Part shown: positions 36,927-48,295 of the stretch, in pieces
Position numbering within the stretch: the first letter of the stretch is position 1
Layout of the letters: each line of letters opens with the position of its first letter
NCBI GenBank assembly: GCA_030549335.1
Contig: CM060193.1
Span: 64,519,646 to 64,583,645, forward strand
Source: Pontederia crassipes
Taxonomy: Eukaryota > Streptophyta > Magnoliopsida > Commelinales > Pontederiaceae
Direction of reading: 5' to 3'
Length of the DNA stretch: 64,000 bases
Translations under genes and position numbers: made by a program
The notes under the pieces: generated by a model
The model's input: only the letters and a program-made list of their open reading frames with translations
Told to the model about the DNA's origin: nothing
Database searches by the model: none

Positions 36927-39048
36927 CCCGAGTGCTCCCACTAGTTGCCCAAAACTTGGCGTTATGAGGATTCACATTTGACTTTTCTTATCAGGCCACA
37001 CAGAACTCGTGTTAACCTCCTGAATATATCATATATTTGGATTCAAATCATTTCATCTCCGCTCGCTATACATTAAGCGCTGAGGCGATTATCCGTGTGA
37101 CATAGTCCACAAACTCTCGAGTTTGACAATTAAAATCTTACAAGTTCACAATTTTAGTCATGAAATCGAGTGAGAACTCATAGTGGAATTGGACTTAATG
37201 CTAAATTCGAGTAGACTCTAGTAGACTCGAGTAAACTCGGATAAATTCAGGTAAACTCGATCAAGTCTACAGGTAGAATCACCAAATACAAAAGTTAATC
37301 ATTTAACCAAAATTTAAGGTTGAAATTGAAATGAAAATATCATTAAACATTCATGATTTAACAACTAAGAATACTTTATATTTTAATTTGCATGACGCAT
37401 GAATTACTTTGATAATTTGATGTATAAACTTTGAACTCTTTACATTTCAACTGCATGACTTATATAGTGTGCTTGTAGAGTGTGATGAATTGTTAGAAAT
37501 AATGAATGGTTAATATGAGTGAGTTGAAATATGACCAATGAACTCATTACATATATACACATTATTTTTCACAAATATTTTATAACATATTGTAACATTC
37601 CAAAATTCACTTGTATGCAAATTAACTTAATTGATAGTTAATAAAGTTAATTATTCACTTCGATCGGAATTAATTTAATTAAAATATTATATATTAATAT
37701 CATCATAATTAACTTATAGCCTTCTTGGGTAGTTGGGCATAATAATCAAATTTAAATTAATTAATAATGAAGATATCCTGTTTTTATTTTTTAATCTAAT
37801 TGAGAGCAAGCTAACGGCTAGATTTGGAATGTATAATTATTTTGTCAATTATTTTATTTGATCAAAGTTTAATTTAATTGAATATGATAGCATCTTATAA
37901 TTTGTATATTAACATATATACTTAGTATAATTTCAAAATTTTGAGAGGGCAAGAACCCCTCATGATATATGTGGGTCCACCTCTGATTGTAACCTAAATT
38001 AATTAAATGCCTAATTAGGACTTTTGTCCTTATCTTAAATATCCACCACAGCTTCATTTAGATTGTAACCTAAATCAATTAAATTACTGGTCACATATAT
38101 TTTTTAAACCAATCACTTAAATTCTACATGCCCATATCATAACCGACTCATGCAGCCACTAATTGATTTAATACTTTGTTCTTATCCCTCTGCCTAATAG
38201 CCGATTACTCACCACAAGTGCCAAATGAAGTTATCCTAAACTGATTGACCGGCTTCCCTACTGTCCATTAGACCACATCCTACCTTAGGGTCTATTCCTT
38301 TTCAAATTCTCTTTCAATATCTTTAATACACTAAAATTTGAATTTAATTTAGCAAATTACTTTATTACCTTTGATGAAATTTTGGAGTGTTACTCATCAC
38401 CCTGAAAATATGACATTACTAATCCTTCATGTTTGATAAATCCTTTGTTGCCCAACTCAGATAAAAGGAAACAAAAATGAGATTTTTTTAGAAGGCAAAC
38501 AACTGAGGAATTCCATCAAAAAAAGAAAAAAAACAAAAATGTTTGTCTGGTATCAGGAATTAAATCTCCCATCACATAATTGAGTCTTAAAACTCTAAAC
38601 ATTTTCCTCATACAAGAAACATTACAATAAAAAGAAGTGAAGTCGTCATTTCTCACAGAAGTGAGAGTTCTTGAAATCAAATATATTACCAACCTTTCAG
38701 AAAAGAGAATCAGTTTAGCAATCTTAATATCTTCTCAGTCTATTCAATTGAATGCATGAAAAAGTGCTAATACATCAAATGATAGAGGACGTTAACGTTC
38801 AAGCCCAAATATATATTTTATTCACCGAGTCAACCTGAAAAGTGAAAAGCAACAAGTACATAAGAGGACAACTAAAAGAAAGGCGCAACAGGGACGTGAC
38901 GTCTGCAACAGTGCTATTGCGACAGTGAGGTGGCCCGACATGTTAGTTATTTATTAATTATACATTGATTGAATGTACATAAATTAATATATATGTATAT
39001 CTAATTATATATATATATATAATTAATTACTGACTGATTCGTCCGCCT
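36927..39048. other. Intergenic, no gene recognised
   Basis: A short GTAGACTCGAGTAAACTCG-type repeat lies at 37205-37265. The rest is AT-rich sequence with no supported feature. Confidence 0.45.
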
Positions 39049-39410
39049 GTGCATCGGATCCGTCGTCTGCTATCGGATCCGGATCCGGCCGCCTGTGTGC
39101 TGGATCCGGCCGCCTGTGTGTCGAATCCGGCCACCAACGCAGGATCCGATAGTCATGCAGCCGATTTGGCCGCTTGTGCGTCGGATCCGTCGATCAAGCG
39201 GCCGATCCGACAATCTGTGTGCCGAATCCGGCCTCTTGATTGTCGGAGTCGAGAGAGAGGGAGTGGAGAAGGCGCTTGGGATCGTCGGAGTCGTGAGAAG
39301 TCACTGGAGTCGTGGGAGAGAGAGGGAGAGAAGGAGAGATAGCGGGTGCGAAAGGGGGGAACGAGTGACGAGAGAGGGGGCGCGAGAATGAGGGAGAGTG
39401 AGGGAACATT
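39049..39410. repeat. GGATCCGGCCGCCTGTGTG repeats then GA-rich tract
   Basis: 39050-39240 has six or more diverged units of GGATCCGGCCGCCTGTGTG, about 28 bp apart. 39240-39410 is GAGAG-rich. The open frames here are by-products of this composition. Confidence 0.65.
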
Positions 39411-39419
39411 GGGAAGGAA

Positions 39420-41665
39420 AATATTAGAATTAGTGACGGATATATCCTTTAAAATTATCGAAGGATTTTAGATCCGTCGATAATTTCTAAGGACGTACCC
39501 GTCAGTAATTAAAATATATTATTTTTATCAATATTTATATATGAAATGTTATTATTAAACATTAATAATATTATATGTATTAATATATATGACTAAAAAC
39601 ATTAATAATATAATATAATATTATATTATAAAATATTATAAATAAATGGAAGATAGATATATATTATAAACATTCATAAAAAATATTATTTAATTACCGA
39701 CGGGTATATCCTTCGGAATTATCAAACGATTTGCGATCGTCGATAATTCCGAAGGAGATACCCGTTAATTAAAATAATAATATTTTTTTATCAATATTTA
39801 TATATGAAATCTTATTATTAAACACTAATAATATTATATCTTTAATATATGTGACTAAAAACATTAATACTATAATATTATATTATAAATAAATGGAAGA
39901 TAGATATGTATTATATTATAAACATTCATAAAAATATTATTTATTAATTACCGATGGGTATATCCTTCATAATTACCGAAGGATTTGAAATCCGTCGATA
40001 ATTCTAAAGAAAGTATCTGTCAGTAATTAAAATAATATTATTTTTTTATCAATATTTATATATATATTATCTTATATTATATGTATAATATTAAAGTATC
40101 ATATATAGACACTTTCAATCACATTTGAGAATTTATTTTTCTGGTAGGTAGGATCAACTACTTCCATGTGGTTGCAAGTTCAAACCCCAATAACACATTT
40201 TTTTAATTTATCTCTGTGCTCGTTCATAGATATAAATATATATAAATAAATGTGTCGTATTAGATCTAAACCAATTTATATTTCGAAATGATAAAATATT
40301 AAAGAGAATTATGAGAAAATGAAAAATAATGATAATTTATTTAATGTATTATTTTATTAATGCATCAAGAAAAGAATACAAATTGTAGAAAAAGAAATAT
40401 GCATTATATTATTTTATATTATATTATAAACATTAATAATAAATTATTTTTTTAATTATCGACGGTACTAGTCTTCAGAATTACTGACGGATACCTTCAG
40501 GATTATCGATAATCCTGAAGGTATTCGTCTGTAATTCTGAAGGCTAGGACCATCGGTAATTAAAATAATAAAATATTAATCATATATTTATATTATATTA
40601 CATACATGTTATTTATAAAATTAATTACCGACGGTCTCAGCCTTCATAAGTGCCGACGGATCTGTATCTCGGTAATTTCGACGACTAGGACCGTCGGTAA
40701 TTTACCGACGGGAATAGTCGTCCTTAGTAGTGAAGGACTTTTTGGCCGTCGATATTCCGAAATGTTTTTTCAATCCTTCGCAAAAGTCGTCGAAAAATGC
40801 GAAGAATTTTTGTCTGTCGGAAACTATCTGTTGCAATAGACAATTTTATTAAAATTAGTTATATATTGGATAGAAAGTTAACATATTTTAATTTTATTAA
40901 AATTTATGTATTTTATATTCTAAATTTATTGTAATCTATATTCTATATCTATAAATATATTCAAGAAAATCAGTAAGATGATAAAATATTAAAGAGAATT
41001 ATGAGAAAATGAAAAATAATGTTAATTTATTTAATGTATTATTTTATTAATGCATCAAGAAGAGAATACAAGTTATAGAAATAGAAATATGCATTATATT
41101 ATATTATAAATATTTATAATAAATTATTATTTTAATTATCGACAGTACTAGCCATATATTTATATTATATTATATTATTTATTTATAATATTACATTATA
41201 TTAGGACCATTGGTAATTAAAATAATAAAATATTAACCATATATTTATATTATATTCATCGATAATTTCGAAGGCTAGGACCATTGGTAATTAAAATAAT
41301 AAAATATTAACCATATATTTATATTATATTCATCGATAATTCCGAAGGCTAGGACCATTTGTAATTAAAATAATAAAATATTAACCATATATTTACATTA
41401 TTTTACATACATGTTATTTATAAAATTAATTACCAAAGATCTCAGCCTTCGGAAGTGCCGACGGATCTGTATCTGTCGGTAATTTCGAAGACTAGGACCA
41501 TCGATAATTTACCGACGGAGAATAGTCGTCCGTAGTAGTGAAGGACTTTTTTGCCTTCGATATTTCGAAAAAAAATTTCAATCCTTCGCAAAAGTCATCG
41601 AAAAATGCGAAGGATTTTTGTCTGTCTGAAACTGTCTGCCGCAAGTAGACAATTTTCTTGTAGTG
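39420..41665. mobile_element. CACTA-type element end with long subterminal foldback repeats
   Basis: The right end is TTTTCTTGTAGTG (41653-41665), the classic plant CACTA terminus. Inside it, three units of about 260 bp (starting near 39430, 39695 and 39950) each contain a foldback built on GGATATATCCTTCGGAATTA and its complement. A block at about 40285-40855 is duplicated at 40976-41650, including the terminal GAAACTGTCTG...AGACAATTTT segment. No left TIR was found, so the element is truncated or its left part is replaced by the GC-rich repeat at 39049. Confidence 0.6.
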
Positions 41666-42735
41666 GGATTGTTTGATTGAAAAGTCATTAAGAGGAAGAA
41701 AAGGAAAAAAAAAGACAAAGGAAAAGAATGAAGAATAATAATTAATCTTGTTTGGATGATATGGGTAATGAGAATAGAAAAAAAAATGAAAATTTTATAG
41801 TAATTATATTTAAATAATTTTATTCTTCATATATGCATTTATATGTTAAATTCTAGGACGAAGTATGAAAATATATTTTAATTATATTTTTTCTCATCAT
41901 TTTTAATTTGGGTTGAAAGAAAAGTGAGCTATTAGAAAGTAGTCGAGGAGAAAGTAGGAGAGTTTATCCTCTTTTCTCTTCAATATAAATTCAATTAGAC
42001 AAATAAATCCATTCCCTTTCGTTAACTTCCTTTAACCCCCAACTAAATAACCTTAATGTATCTTATTTAAAATTAACTAAGTATATCTCATCTTAATTTA
42101 GAGTTGTTATTATTATATTTGAAGTACATTGAAATGAAAAGTTTATATCTACGAATTTTTTTTGTATGCGAGACAAAAAATCTTTTAATTAATTGATATC
42201 AAGTATTGTAAAAAAAGAAAAAAAATATTCATTTGATACTTTTTTTTTTGCTCTCAACATCCTTTGGTAAAAAGATAATATGCGGAGTTGCGTGGAATTT
42301 AATGCTTCCCTCTAGTTTTTCTTGGGTCGTCAGCCCTTGGTAATTGAGAAGCGGCAGACGATTCAATTTAGCGACGCTAACTATTATGCACATCGTCCAT
42401 AAGTTGGAGGTTAACCTACTATCGAACTCAACTAATTCAGTTGGTCGCCCCGCCTTGCATACCTGTCAATGACATATATGATTGCCAATAAAAAATTTCT
42501 TCTAGAGCTTAGTTTAATTGTTCAGAATTTAGGAGAGTGTACTAATTAAATTATTAAATACGAGTTTTTCCTCCATTAACTAAATAAATAGCAGGATCAT
42601 GCATTAAATCTTACTAATATTCACTCTCGAAAAAATCTTGCAAATATTTCCGATAATTAAGTGAGATATTTAATAGAGGTCCATGCTACTATGCATAAAA
42701 ATAAATATAAAAAATGAAATAAATGCATTGAACTT
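41666..42735. other. Spacer upstream of the intact SDR gene
   Basis: No gene is visible. 41666-42053 has weakly inverted ends (GGATTGTTTGATTG against GGTTATTTAGTTGG in reverse complement), so it may be a decayed MITE. From about 42735 the sequence is homologous to the flank of the other SDR copy. Confidence 0.4.
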
Positions 42736-42810
42736 GAACCCTCAATTAATGCATTATTATTCTCGATTACAGTCAATTAATCTACATTGACCATTAGGCC
42801 CATCACCTCC

Positions 42811-42820
42811 AAATATAAGT
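42811..42820 (+). promoter_or_regulatory. Candidate TATA box of the intact SDR gene
   Basis: AAATATAAGT lies about 60 bp upstream of the ATG at 42874, inside flank that is conserved with the other copy. In the damaged copy the matching place reads CAATACGAATAGAAG and the TATA-like core is gone. Confidence 0.4.
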
Positions 42821-42873
42821 GCCGATAGCAAACCGACGCTGAAGGGAACACATCGCAAGGAAAGCGCAGAGAG

Positions 42874-43856
42874 ATGTCGACGTCCGCGAGCCAAGGCGCA
42901 GTCGCTGTGACCTCCCCGGCGAGGAGGTAAATTTAGATCGATCCCTGCGCCATTTGTTGATCTCTTCTTTTATATCTTATAAGACCTCTTACTAGATCGG
43001 TCGTTCATGGAGATCGTATTAGTTTAATGCAAATGTATTGATGTATGGAATTGGAGACGCATTTTTCAGATTGGAAGGTAAGGTGGCCATCATTACCGGC
43101 GGGGCTGCAGGTGCCGGCAAGGAGACTGCCCGTCTCTTCGTCGAGCATGGCGCCAAGGTCGTCCTCGTCGACATACGCGACGACGTCGGCCGCGCGGTCG
43201 CCGCGAGCATCGGCGGCGAAGACGTCGTGGCGTACTTCCACTGCGACGTGACCGTCGAGGAGGAGGTCAAGAACGCCGTGGACTTCGCGGTGGCCAGGTT
43301 CGGGAAGCTGGACATCATGTTCAACAACGCCGCCGTCATCGACTCGACGAAGCTCAAGATCACGAACGTGAGCACGGCGGAGTTCGAGCGGGTGTTCAGC
43401 GTCATTGTGACGGGGACGTTCCTGGGGACCAAGCACGCGGCGCGCGTGATGATACCGGCCGGCCGCGGGGGCTGCATCCTCAACAGCGGGAGCAGCGCGT
43501 CGGTGCTGGGCGGCGTGGCGACGCACGCGTACATGGCGGCGAAGCACGCGGTGGTTGGGCTGACGAAGAACGCGGCGGCGGAGCTCGCGGTGCACGGGAT
43601 CCGGGCGAACTGCATCTCGTCCTTCATGTACGCGACGGAGCTGTCGATCAACGACATGGGCAAGGACGCGAAGGGCATCGAGGACATGATCTCCGGGCTG
43701 GCGAAGCTGAAGGGGATGGTGCTCAAGGCGGAGGACACGGCGCGCGCCGCCGTCTTCCTCGCGAGCGACGAGGCCAGGTACGTCAGCGGCCACAACCTCC
43801 TGCTCGATGGCGGCTACACCACCGTCAACACTGCCTTCGGACACTACAAGGAATGA
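42874..43856 (+). CDS. Short-chain dehydrogenase/reductase (SDR110C / secoisolariciresinol dehydrogenase-like), two exons
   Basis: An NAD(P)-dependent oxidoreductase of the classical SDR fold. Plant relatives oxidise terpenoid, phenolic or hormone-type alcohols in the cytosol; the substrate here is unknown. Exon 1 is 42874-42926 (MSTSASQGAV...), the intron 42927-43069 (GT-AG), exon 2 43070-43856, giving 279 residues, normal for the family. The cofactor motif TGGAAGAG spans residues 27-34. Asp52 at the end of strand 2 (VLVDIRD) suggests NAD(H). NNAA is at 103-106, where NNAG is usual. Ser159, Tyr172 and Lys176 (YMAAK) form the catalytic core. The tetrad Asn normally in the N-x-x-G segment is Ile130 (SVIVTG), an unusual change shared with the damaged copy at 29918-30893. 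The start is chosen because splicing joins MSTSA... directly to RLEGKVAIITGG; an in-intron ATG at 43038 would give a different, unconserved N-terminus. Exons are much more GC-rich than the flanks. Confidence 0.92.
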
Positions 43857-43929
43857 AGAAGAAAAAAAAAGTGTCCACTTAATTAGAAGCCATTTGCTGT
43901 TGATTAATTGGACGATTTTATGGCATAAT

Positions 43930-43942
43930 AATAAACAATAAA
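43930..43942 (+). terminator. Candidate polyadenylation signals of the SDR gene
   Basis: Two overlapping-spaced AATAAA hexamers lie at 43930-43935 and 43937-43942, about 75 bp after the stop, followed by a TTTTGTAATGCAAT element near 44016. Confidence 0.4.
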
Positions 43943-44072
43943 ACTTTGTTGATTTCTTGACATGAAGAGAGACCAAGAAGTGGTTGTAATGATGCGTTGA
44001 TCGGATTCATTCGACTTTTGTAATGCAATAATCGATCTTATATTTTAGTTCATTTTAGTTTTAATAATTTTG

Positions 44073-44204
<132 letters not shown>

Positions 44205-44582
44205 TGTTGCAATAGTTATTATTTAACGTCTCAAAATTTGACTTCGTCATATGGTGAAATCTCCTCTCGTATGCGTCTTTCTTTGACTCTTTTGTTAACA
44301 CATATGCTTAAGAAATCTCCTCTCGTATGCGTCGATCGACCTATTGTATATATTACTATTTATCAAAATCAAATTTATATGGTAGGTCGATCGACCTATC
44401 ATTCAATAAAGTATACTACAGCATATAAGCATGCAGTATACTCATTTTACTCTAAAATAAAAAGAACATCAAGACCATCCATGCCATGTACAATGTGAAA
44501 GGTCCCATAGTAGTTCAAAATACAACTCGATAAAATAAAGAAAAAAAATACTCCATTTAGATTCTAAGATAACTATGTATGC
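44205..44582. other. Short direct repeat and palindrome
   Basis: AATCTCCTCTCGTATGCGTC occurs twice (about 44258 and 44310). TAGGTCGATCGACCTA at 44383-44398 is a perfect 16-bp palindrome; part of it (GATCGACCTAT) also occurs at about 44334. Confidence 0.6.
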
Positions 44583-45034
44583 TAGGGGTGTTCACGGGTT
44601 GGGTTGGATCCGACCTGTGAACAAACCCGACCCGCAAGGGGTTTTGGGAGGGCAAATTTAAGCTTTTTTATTTTTTTACTATTTTTTATATTTATTTAAT
44701 ATAAAAAATATTATTAAATCTTTATTTTAAAGCATAAAATAAAATTTTAAACAATTTAATGTTATTTCTGCACTTATAATATTTTATTTCAATTTTTTAA
44801 AAAAAATTCAAATCAAATATAAGCTTAAATTTAAATTAAAAAAAAGAAAAAAAATTAAAAAATAAAATATCGGGTCAATCAGGTCGGGTCGGGTCAACTC
44901 GGGTTGAAAAATTCCAACCTGTACCCGACCCTTGGTCGGCTCGAGTTCGGGTCGGTTCGTGTCCGACCCAAACTGGTTTGGGTCAGTTCGGATCACCGGG
45001 ATCACCGGTCGACCCGACCTGCTGAACACCACTA
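44583..45034. mobile_element. hAT-type MITE, 452 bp
   Basis: The left end is TAGGGGTGTTCACGGGTTGG. The right end as reverse complement is TAGTGGTGTTCAGCAGGTCG. Flanks ATGTATGC (44575-44582) and ATGTGCGC (45035-45042) agree at 6 of 8 positions, differing by transitions only. Subterminal GGGTCGGG/CCCGACC runs are typical of this common plant MITE class. Confidence 0.75.
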
Positions 45035-45064
45035 ATGTGCGCGCAGTGGATTTTATTTTATATT

Positions 45065-45480
45065 TTCCATCCTTTCTGAGGACACTGACTTTTCAAGTCT
45101 TTTCCAATCACAAATGACGTATGTACTGAAATATTATTCTATATTTCAAATCTCAACAATATCTTATTTAGATATTGTTAGTGATTCCAACTCAATGTTC
45201 TTGAGTTTTTATTCCGAGTGAACATAACTTATTTCGCATATGTTCATTCTTTTAAATTCTTTGCTCAACATTTCATTTATCTTGTTGAGCACATCATTTT
45301 CCAGTAATCAAAATGTCATGTTCATGAACTAACATTATCACAAATTTGCTTCCACTATTCTAATGCACATGTAACAATCCAATTTTCTCACAACAAGGTT
45401 AAAATTGGATGTATGTCATTGTCATTTTAATGACATTATAATTTCTTGAGCCATATTATGATTTTTCATGTATACCTTAT
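45065..45480 (-). pseudogene. Ty1/copia reverse transcriptase remnant
   Basis: On the minus strand KFVIMLVHEHDILI resembles the copia RT active-site strand (where YVDD is usual, here degraded). It is followed by LNKILLRFEI and SFVIGKDLKSQCPQK, matching the YL.K.LKRF and P..KGD..S..QCP order. Many stops interrupt it. Confidence 0.65.
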
Positions 45481-46892
45481 TCTTCAAAAATTCTTCCCCT
45501 TGAAATAATTAAGCAATCACATATTTATTTCCTCAATTCTTCATTAAGTGAGCTGATCCCATTGGAATAACTTCAAATTTATATATGTGAATCATTATTA
45601 AGATCATCATTCTCGATGCGCGCTTAGCTTCTAGAGAATAGGTTATCTAAAAATCAAATCCAGCTAACAAGTATAATCAACAACAAGAGGCCCCTGAATG
45701 AAACTCGCATATTTGGAATCTGTACGGATGCAAGATGTTCGTATTACACCGTGATATTTATAAGAGGATTGTACAAATCCTATTATAGAAATGATGACTT
45801 ATGGGAGTCTAGAATCATGATTGACTAGCATAAAAAAATAGGACGCAATTTGTCGATGGTGAATGGGCATTATATGGCTTGCTGGAACTGGGCAAAATAC
45901 ATAGGGTGCAATTAGGCATTCGGAAAATGTACCTATTGTTGGTACTATTGAATGAAGCAGGGCGAAGAAAGAGATAAAGGAGATTGGGAACTTCCGACAA
46001 GTTGCCCTTTTCACTCTTGTGAGCCTTTTATAGCATGATGACTGCACCATAGTTCGTCTCCGTTTATTCTGCACGTTACGCCCGTTGACATATTGGGTTA
46101 CTTTCATAACGTTGAACGTCATGTCATGTTGGCCATCTGCCAACGTCACGTTCTGCGACATTCCATGACCCTTAATGGTCACAACTAACATCAAATCACA
46201 TGCATAATAAAATAAAGTAGGAAGAAGAGGGAGAGAAAAAGATGCACAATGGTTTGTTGACGAGGTTCAGTCACACCTTGTTCTACATCCCCGCTCGGAC
46301 TTTTCGACCTTGTGACCGTCAGAGATTCCACTAACATCCTTTCTTCATTTCAAATGAGGCAAGGAAGAAATTTTTTACAACTCTTGCATTTTCTTCTTTT
46401 CAAGAGATAAGGCACACCTTTTTTACTCGTAGGCTTTCACTTGTTTGTTCGTTTAAAGGTAAGACACAATCGTTTTTCACTCAGGAGCTACAATATCACA
46501 AAAACACTCCACAATCTCTCTTTTACAATTTGCAACCTCACATAATGAGTAAGAGAGAAAGAAATGAGAGATTTTCAACTTTAAGTTTAAGATGACTTCT
46601 TGTATGAACACAAGTGTTTGCCTATTTTTTTTTCTAGAAAGTCTTAGTCTTCTCAATGTGTTTTGAACCCCTTTTATAGCATTCAATCTTTCCCCAACCG
46701 TTGGTACTCAAAATTAGCCGTTATGTACTTCTCTACATTAAAACAAATGTCCCTTTTAAGTTTCGGACGTCCGTTTTAGAACTAGCCATTGAAATATAGT
46801 CATTACAGACAACATTCGGGAGCCCATTTGAGTTTTGGGTGATCGTTATAAATCATGAAGTCTTGGACATTCGCACTCGCTATGCCAACATT
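45481..46892. other. Decayed retroelement-like spacer
   Basis: GACGAGGTTCAGTCACACC near 46260 resembles segments of plant LTRs. Minus-strand open frames of about 130 residues (45799-46194) show no recognisable protein features. No gene is supported. Confidence 0.35.
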
Positions 46893-46897
46893 TTTAA

Positions 46898-47226
<329 letters not shown>

Positions 47227-47358
47227 AAAAAGAGATTTTTCATTTTTCCTTGGTTTTTTCTAAATTTTTTTATTATAAAATTTTCAATTGCCAATTTTAT
47301 CATCGAGAGCCTAATAGACCTGCACACTTTTATATATAATTTTTTTAAAAAATTATCC

Positions 47359-47519
47359 AAATGAGAGGATTGTTTATTCTATGAAAAGATGACATAATTC
47401 TATACAATTTTGGTATTCATCATTTATCCAAACTATAATAAGAACATAGTCAAATATTCAATCAAAGTTCAGTGCATAAAGTTGTCAATTTCAAATTAAA
47501 CATTTTAGACCTTTACTCT

Positions 47520-47550
<31 letters not shown>

Positions 47551-48295
47551 ATGAGTATCCAAATGAGATGATTTTCTATTATATGGAAGTCTCATAGAAT
47601 TATCTACGACATTGATATTCATCATTCATCCAAAATATAATGAAATCATAGTCAAATATTAATTCAAAATTCAGTACACAAAGTTGTCCATTTCAAATGA
47701 AATATTTTAAACCTTTATTCTTTTATACATAACTTTTCATACCAGTATTCAAATGAGGTGATATTTAATTCTATGAAAATCTAACAAATTTATTTACAAC
47801 TTTCATGTTCACTCTTATTACAAATATATTGATAAAGTATTAAATGAAAGTTCAACACATAAAAATATCAACTTCAAATAAAACTTGTCGACCTTCACTT
47901 TTTTCGCATAACTTTTTATATGGTTGTCCAAATGATGTGATTCTTAATTTTCTGAAAAGATAAGAGAATTATCTATAACCTTTATATATAATCTCTTTAT
48001 CCAAATATCATGATAGAATACTCAAATATTAAGTGCAAATTTAGTATATAAAAATATGAACTTCAATTTGAATTTTTCACATTTCACTTATTTAAATATA
48101 ACTTTTTACGTGGTTGTCCAAATGAAGTGATTCTTAATTCTATACAAAGATAAAAAAATGATTTATAACATTTATATTCACCTCTTAATATAAATCTCGT
48201 GGGAACATAAATAAATATTAATCGAAAGTTTAGTGCATGAAGTAACTCATTTCTATTTAAACTTTTTTCCGACATTTTAAATATAACTCCATTTT
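47359..48295. repeat. Diverged satellite-like array, five monomers of about 190 bp
   Basis: Monomers start with CCAAATGARGTGATTCTTAA-like sequence at about 47359, 47561, 47751, 47940 and 48120 (spacings 202, 190, 189, 180). Each carries a central ATAGTCAAATATT-like and a terminal ATAACTTTTYATRYGGTTG-like segment. Monomers are clearly diverged from one another. Confidence 0.8.

Noticed and set aside
41666-42053. Possible MITE with GGATTGTTTGATTG-like ends
   Set aside because: The inverted similarity is weak and I could not find a target-site duplication, so it is only mentioned as a possibility.
43038-43069. ATG at 43038 as the SDR start, giving a single-exon 272-residue protein
   Set aside because: The sequence before RLEGKV there is intronic: a good GT-AG intron joins the upstream MSTSA exon in phase, and the same exon and splice sites are conserved in the other copy.
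43005-43976. Long minus-strand frames (323 and 258 residues) opposite the SDR gene, and similar ones at 30082-31010
   Set aside because: These are shadows of the GC-rich SDR exon; the plus strand carries clear SDR motifs and correct splice sites.
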